Shown in pieces: positions 50,787-54,396 of a stretch of 54,396 nucleotides of DNA. Origin of the DNA: an uncultured Oscillospiraceae bacterium (GTDB lineage: Bacteria; Bacillota; Clostridia; Oscillospirales; Oscillospiraceae); assembly GCA_934615645.1 (NCBI GenBank), contig CAKTTR010000002.1, positions 1-54,396 on the forward strand, read 5' to 3'. Positions within the stretch are counted from its first letter, which is position 1. Each line of letters starts with the position of its first letter. The notes beneath the pieces are model-generated. The model saw only the letters and a program-made list of their open reading frames with translations. It made no database searches and was not told the origin of the DNA. A program made the position numbers and the translations under genes.

Positions 50787-51370
50787 CAGGCGATCCCGGC
50801 CTTGGCGAAGTGCTTTTTCAAAAGCGCCTTGCCGATCAGGCCACCCAGCAGCGCAAAGAGGAAGATCCCGACGATGACCAGCACGATGCTCCACATCGGC
50901 ATGACGGACATGACCCGGTCCGCATATTCCTCGCCAAAGCCAGCGGCAAAATCCGCACGGGACTGCTCGACCATAAAATACATGGGAATGTAGGTACCCA
51001 CCATCCACAGGCTGAACACGCCATAGCCCAGCAGTGTCTTTTTGGCGCTGGCGTACCCGCCGGACTTCAGGATGGCATCGCCCAGCAGGCCAAACACAAG
51101 GCCCATCGGCACGCCCCAGAAGCCCATGCCAGTCAGACCCATCAGCAGGCCAGACAGCACTGCCATGATCGTCACCATGCCGAATTTCTTGACGCGGGTG
51201 GCAAACAGCATAAAGGGAATCCCGGTGATCAGCGTCCAAAGCGCGCCGAGGACCGGCAGGAAGATCGGCACAAAGCCGATGGGGATGGCCACGCAGCAGC
51301 CCAGCACAAAGTAGAGCACGGTGAACAGGCCGACATTGATCAGGTCCTTCGCCTGTAACTTCTGATTCAT
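50786..51370 (-). CDS. ECF transporter S component, MptD family
   Basis: The 194-residue membrane protein opens with LQAKDLINVGLFTVLYFVLGCCVAIP and has about six helices with GFVPIFLPVLGALWTLITGIPFML and GFWGVPMGLVFGLLGDAI. It resembles the MptD (Trep_Strep) group of putative S components, whose ligands are unsettled. It is the first gene of the operon S-T-ATPase. No riboswitch fits in the 47-base leader, so vitamin control by RNA is unlikely. Confidence 0.83.
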   Translation of the reverse strand: MNQKLQAKDLINVGLFTVLYFVLGCCVAIPIGFVPIFLPVLGALWTLITGIPFMLFATRVKKFGMVTIMAVLSGLLMGLTGMGFWGVPMGLVFGLLGDAILKSGGYASAKKTLLGYGVFSLWMVGTYIPMYFMVEQSRADFAAGFGEEYADRVMSVMPMWSIVLVIVGIFLFALLGGLIGKALLKKHFAKAGIA

Positions 51371-51393
51371 AACAATACCTCCGAAATTTATCA

Positions 51394-51409
51394 GTTAGCA
51401 CGCACTAAC
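51394..51409. promoter_or_regulatory. Palindrome GTTAG-N6-CTAAC in the ECF leader
   Basis: GTTAG (51394-51398) and CTAAC (51405-51409) lie just downstream of the -10 box, between promoter and S-component start, a repressor-like position. Confidence 0.5.
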
Positions 51410-51417
51410 CGTCACTT

Positions 51418-51446
51418 ATTATAGCAAGCGCAATGCTACCCTGCTA
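51418..51446 (-). promoter_or_regulatory. Promoter of the ECF operon
   Basis: Minus-strand perfect TATAAT (51418-51423) with a poor -35, TAGCAG (51441-51446), 17 bp away. Strong -10 with weak -35 suits an activator such as the divergent AraC-type protein. Confidence 0.6.
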
Positions 51447-51508
51447 TATCCCGTTTGCTATTTTTGCTCCAAACTGACAACAGATCTTGCCGCAGGAAAG
51501 GAACTCGT

Positions 51509-52603
51509 ATGAACACAGCTGAAGTGATCAAAAATTGCCGCACGCTCCCCGGCGTCACTGTAAAAGAGGGGGAAGACTATCTCGAGCTGCTGCTCTCCAC
51601 CCAGGAGGGAAATGGCAAAATGCGTTTTTTCCCGCTGTTTTCCGGGATCACGCTGGCCCTGATCTCCGTCAGTGCCCCCACCTGGCCAGCTCCTGTGCTG
51701 GCGGATTGCGCACCGGACGCGAGAGGGCCGCTTCTATTGAATTACTGCATCCGCGGGCGCTGCGAGCTGGTGCTGAACGACGGGCGAAGCGTTTTTCTCA
51801 CCGCGGGTCACATTTCCCTGACAGAACGGTTTGCCCGCGGGGAATATGTCTATCCGGGCAGGACATATGAAGGCCTGGAACTATTTATTGACCCGGATTC
51901 TGCCCAGAACGCGCTGCTGCGCGACCAATTTGGCTTGGATATCGCCGCGCTGCAGGCGCAGTATTGCCCGGACGGGCACACTTTTCTTGCCAAACTGCCT
52001 CTGCCGGACGCGCTGCTGGACCGGCTTCGCGGTCTGAACGGCGACGCGCAGGCGGAGCACTGCATTGGCATGAAAACAGGCACGATCGATCTTCTGGCGC
52101 AGCTGCAATATCGGCCTGTCGCAGCTGCGCCCGGCCGCCTGGTCTATTACACCCGGTCGCAGGTGGAGATGGTCCGCCGCATAGAAGCTGCTATCTGCGA
52201 AAATCTGGCACAGCAGCACACAGCGCGGGAATTTGCCGCGTGCTACGGCATCAGTGAGAGCAGCATTAAAAATTATTTTTATGGCGTATACGGGCAGAGC
52301 ATTGCCCAGTATACCCGGCATCTGCGGCTTCTGCACGCGGCGGAGCTGCTCACAACCACAAAGCTGCCGGTGGCGGAGATCGCCGGGCGCGTGGGCTACG
52401 AGAACCAGAGTAAATTTTCTGCCGCGTTCCGCAAAAAAATGGGCGTCTCCCCCCCTGGAGTACCGCCGTGGACTGAAGCTTTGCAAGTAGATGCGAGCTT
52501 CCTGGGCAGGCGCGTACGCGTCAGAGCAGAGAGCGCCGCATCCATCCGCTGTACATCAAAATCCCCGGGCCAGCACGAACGCGTCGACCCAGGGGGTTGG
52601 TAA
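51509..52603 (+). CDS. AraC-family regulator with frameshifted C-terminus
   Basis: The protein has an N-terminal sensor part (residues 1-225) and a C-terminal double helix-turn-helix: REFAACYGISESSIKNYFYGVYGQSIAQYTRHLRLLHAAELL then LPVAEIAGRVGYENQSKFSAAFRKKMGVSP. In the given sequence a run of seven C (52449-52455) shifts the frame after GVSP and adds about 50 residues of unrelated tail to 52603. With six C the frame would continue LEYRRGLKLCK and stop at 52490, the usual AraC ending. It is divergent from the ECF operon and is its probable regulator. The helix-turn-helix itself is intact. Confidence 0.88.
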   Translation: MNTAEVIKNCRTLPGVTVKEGEDYLELLLSTQEGNGKMRFFPLFSGITLALISVSAPTWPAPVLADCAPDARGPLLLNYCIRGRCELVLNDGRSVFLTAGHISLTERFARGEYVYPGRTYEGLELFIDPDSAQNALLRDQFGLDIAALQAQYCPDGHTFLAKLPLPDALLDRLRGLNGDAQAEHCIGMKTGTIDLLAQLQYRPVAAAPGRLVYYTRSQVEMVRRIEAAICENLAQQHTAREFAACYGISESSIKNYFYGVYGQSIAQYTRHLRLLHAAELLTTTKLPVAEIAGRVGYENQSKFSAAFRKKMGVSPPGVPPWTEALQVDASFLGRRVRVRAESAASIRCTSKSPGQHERVDPGGW

Positions 52604-52638
52604 AAAAGAGACCCCATGGGATTCTCATTCCATGGGGT
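52603..52638 (-). terminator. Terminator of tRNA-Ala
   Basis: ACCCCATGG (52611-52619) pairs with CCATGGGGT (52630-52638); the minus strand continues CTCTTTTTTA. Confidence 0.9.
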
Positions 52639-52714
52639 TGGTGGACCATAGGGGGATCGAACCCCTGACCTCCAGATTGCGAACCTGGCGCTCTCCCAGC
52701 TGAGCTAATGGCCC
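52639..52714 (-). tRNA. tRNA-Ala (anticodon CGC)
   Basis: The 76-base gene folds as a complete tRNA with encoded CCA. The acceptor stem GGGCCAT/ATGGTCC contains the G3-U70 wobble pair that identifies alanine tRNAs. D-arm AGCTCAGCTGGGAGAGC, anticodon loop TTCGCAA and T-arm GGGGTTCGATCCCC are all regular. Anticodon CGC reads GCG codons. A strong terminator follows directly. Confidence 0.97.
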
Positions 52715-52794
52715 ATATTGAATTTATGAATTAAAGAATACGGCGGGCAATTGCTTGCCCGCCGGGGCAAAGCGAGTTTTAAAAATAGTTTCCG

Positions 52795-53743
52795 TCAGCC
52801 TGCAAAGAACAGGAGCATGAAAATTGGGATCTCGATAACGGAAAACAGCGTCGAGACAAAGGTCGTCGAAGCGGCCAAGGTCTGATTGCCGTCATATTTG
52901 GCACAGAACATTGCTGCCATATTGGCAATCGGCATCAGTGTCATAATGACAAGCATTCCTAAGATCCATTCGTTGTGAATCACCAGCCGCAGCAGGAAAA
53001 AAAACACAACAGGGAGCAGGACCTGCTTATAAGCGATCACCCATAGGCGCGCTTATCGCAGAAGACTTGCCGCATTGGCACCTGCGCCAACGCGCAGCCG
53101 ATGACCAGCATACTCAGTGGACTCGTCAGTTGGTCGATCAGCCCGAGCACCCGTACGACGTATTCCGGCGCGCGAAAATCTACCAAATAGAATCCGTACG
53201 CCAGCAAAGACGCCAGGATGATCGGTTTGCAGAACATCCGCCAGCCGAATTTATGATCAGCGGGGTTTCTAGAAATCTGCCGGATGCCGTAGGTATACAG
53301 CACCAGCTGAAAAATCAGATTGAATGAAAAATCAGATTGAAAATTGCGGCTTAGAATACAGCGCTCTGGCCAAACACCGCTCGGACGACCGGGAAGCCAA
53401 TAAAGCCAACATTGGAGAACACTGTCATAAACCGGTATAACCCGGCATCTGCCGCAGGCGCCCGAAGCAGACGCGGCACCAGCGCCGCTGCGATCAAGCA
53501 GGCATAAATCAAAATGGAGTACCCCGTCAGCTGCAGGACTTCACTGTTTTTCAGGATATGTTCCCCGGATAAGACGGAATACAGGATCGTGCAAGGGTTT
53601 GTCACGCAGAGGACGAGATTGGAGAAATGCCGGTTGGAGGAAGCGTCCAGCACATGGCATTTTGTCGCTCCGTAGCCCACCGCAATGACGGTGAACAAAA
53701 TCAGCATCTGAGAAAAGACAGATTGCAAATCCAAAGCGGCCAA
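52795..53743 (-). pseudogene. Decayed AEC (auxin efflux carrier) family transporter
   Basis: Three consecutive frames together read as one AEC permease of about 310 residues. The N-terminal part (53743-53351) ends FSNVGFIGFPVVRAVFGQSAVF at a TAA where relatives would have Tyr. The middle part (to 53037) contains MLYTYGIRQISRNP and LTSPLSMLVIGCALAQVP. The C-terminal part (to 52795) contains LVIMTLMPIANMAAMFCAKYDG. Between the first two parts lies a 17-bp tandem duplication; between the last two the frame slips at GGG near 53040. Such carriers export organic acids or amino acids; this copy cannot make a full protein. The start is probably TTG at 53743 or 53734. Confidence 0.88.
53308..53341. 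repeat. 17-bp perfect tandem duplication
   Basis: TGAAAAATCAGATTGAA occurs twice head to tail (53308-53324 and 53325-53341) inside the AEC pseudogene. Removing one copy restores the reading frame between its first and second parts. Confidence 0.95.
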
Positions 53744-53759
53744 ATCCTCTACCTAAAAA

Positions 53760-54209
53760 TCAGGGTAACTGCTCCACGCTGATGCCGGTGAATTCTGCAT
53801 ATGCTGTGATCACGGCATCTTTTTGCGCCAAATCCACCTCTGCGCGGTCGAGCATCTCGCGGGCGGACTCTGCTTCCGCGCGGCTCTCTTCCGCAACGGC
53901 CTCTGCCGCCTGCGCTTGCGACTGGGCTTGCATGAAATCACCCCGCAGCTGCCGCGCACGGAGAAGCTGCAGTGAGAACAGGCCCACCAGCAAAAGGTTC
54001 ACCACACAGGAGACGACAAGCCAGCGACGCAGCCGCGGCTTTTTCTTCTGCGGCAACGCAACCGGACGCTCTGCAGGGACCGGCGCTTCGCGGTGATGCG
54101 CATGGATATGGATCTTCACCTCTGGTTCCGGATGCGATTCCTGACCGCTGCATGCGGGGCAAAGCAATTCGCCATCGGCGACGGTGCGCCCACATTTCAG
54201 ACAATTCAT
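53760..54209 (-). CDS. Zinc-ribbon membrane protein with coiled coil
   Basis: The 149-residue protein starts with a zinc ribbon (CLKC and CPAC, residues 3-21), then a His-rich stretch KIHIHAHHRE near 33-42, a basic proline segment, one membrane helix (WLVVSCVVNLLLVGLFSLQLL, about 63-83) and a long alanine/glutamate coiled coil (QAQSQAQAAEAVAEESRAEAE to 135). The order suggests a membrane-anchored protein with a cytoplasmic metal-binding end and an outward or assembly coil. I do not recognise the family; function unknown. The ATG at 54209 fits the promoter. Confidence 0.75.
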   Translation of the reverse strand: MNCLKCGRTVADGELLCPACSGQESHPEPEVKIHIHAHHREAPVPAERPVALPQKKKPRLRRWLVVSCVVNLLLVGLFSLQLLRARQLRGDFMQAQSQAQAAEAVAEESRAEAESAREMLDRAEVDLAQKDAVITAYAEFTGISVEQLP

Positions 54210-54228
54210 TCTCTCACATCCTGCGCCT

Positions 54229-54257
54229 ATTGTACAACATTTTTTTCCGTTTGTAAA
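54229..54257 (-). promoter_or_regulatory. Promoter for the zinc-ribbon gene
   Basis: Minus-strand TTTACA (54252-54257), 17-bp spacer, TACAAT (54229-54234). Confidence 0.7.
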
Positions 54258-54278
54258 CACCAAATTTTCTGTGCAGGG

Positions 54279-54310
54279 AAAAACCGTACCGCTGCGCGGT
54301 ACGGTTTTTT
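54279..54310. terminator. Terminator-like perfect hairpin
   Basis: A 14-bp perfect stem (54279-54292 with 54296-54309) with a 3-base loop and a T-run. No plus-strand gene precedes it, so it probably ends a minus-strand gene beyond the window. It directly adjoins the dispersed repeat. Confidence 0.7.
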
Positions 54311-54314
54311 CAGA

Positions 54315-54383
54315 CTGTCAAAAAGCCTCGCAGAGTTTGCGCCCGCAGGCGCAAATAAAGTCAAAATTATTTTCTCCGGCGGC
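54315..54383 (+). repeat. Dispersed repeat, right copy
   Basis: Second copy of the 121-192 element: starts CTGTCAAAAAGCC, hairpin arms TTTGCGCC/GGCGCAAA with loop CGCA, ends TTCTCCGGCGGC. The two sequences diverge after this point. Like the left copy it directly follows a strong hairpin. Confidence 0.85.
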
Positions 54384-54396
54384 AAGTGGGTGAGAC

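Noticed and set aside
52795..53040. Three separate small membrane proteins
   Set aside because: The three frames join into a single AEC permease once the lesions are undone.
1..54396. CRISPR array, prophage, transposase or restriction system
   Set aside because: No regularly spaced repeats and no matching proteins were seen on either strand.

Overview
The window is about 60% GC, densely coded chromosomal DNA. The gene content (two DnaC/DnaD-type replication proteins, ylxM-ffh-rpsP-khpA-rimM-trmD order, class II homodimeric GlyRS, SpoVIE/YtvI-like permease, T-box leader, RecQ, DUF1292 and DUF815 proteins) points to a Gram-positive Clostridia, most likely an Oscillospiraceae gut anaerobe. That placement is an inference from gene order and protein style, not from a database search. 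No phage, insertion sequence, CRISPR array or rRNA was seen.

Layout. 1-389 is a non-coding stretch packed with consecutive perfect hairpins; one part of it recurs at the far right end of the window. 390-1719 (minus) holds an HxlR regulator, a flavin-type split-barrel protein and a DUF1292 protein; glyS starts divergently at 1978, followed by a MATE exporter and a TetR regulator. 5836-14811 (minus) is one long tightly packed cluster: peptidase U32, maf, mreC, mreD, PBP2 (mrdA), dnaD, dnaC-like loader and a uroporphyrinogen-decarboxylase-like protein. 15290-23908 (plus) holds a phosphoesterase, a candidate 28-residue protein with its own promoter and terminator, metG, an SH3 lipoprotein, and the SRP/ribosome maturation set ylxM-ffh-rpsP-khpA-rimM-trmD with an overlapping sirtuin gene.

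23948-36369 (minus) is a 12-kb branched-chain amino acid operon read as ilvB-ilvN-ilvC-ilvD-leuA-leuC-leuD-leuB-DUF815 ATPase-ilvA. It is preceded by a clear T-box leader whose antiterminator and terminator are mutually exclusive; the likely specifier codon is AUC (Ile). Together these genes make isoleucine, valine and leucine from threonine and pyruvate, lacking only the transaminase. Then follow an orphan ABC ATPase, a uracil-type permease, the infC-rpmI-rplT operon with an attenuator-like leader and a non-canonical AUC start for infC, an ACT-domain protein, a permease, a RluA pseudouridine synthase, pta and recQ.

46550-54396 is accessory-like: a MerR regulator divergent from a cupin and an aldo/keto reductase with a textbook 19-bp-spacer MerR promoter; an ECF transporter (S, T and fused double ATPase) with a divergent AraC regulator whose 3' end is frameshifted at a run of seven C; tRNA-Ala(CGC); a decayed AEC transporter with three reconstructible lesions; a zinc-ribbon membrane protein; and the second copy of the left-end repeat.

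The least explained items are the hairpin island and its second copy, the 28-residue gene, the paired GTTAG-N6-CTAAC palindromes around the ECF operon, and the DUF815 ATPase embedded in the branched-chain operon.
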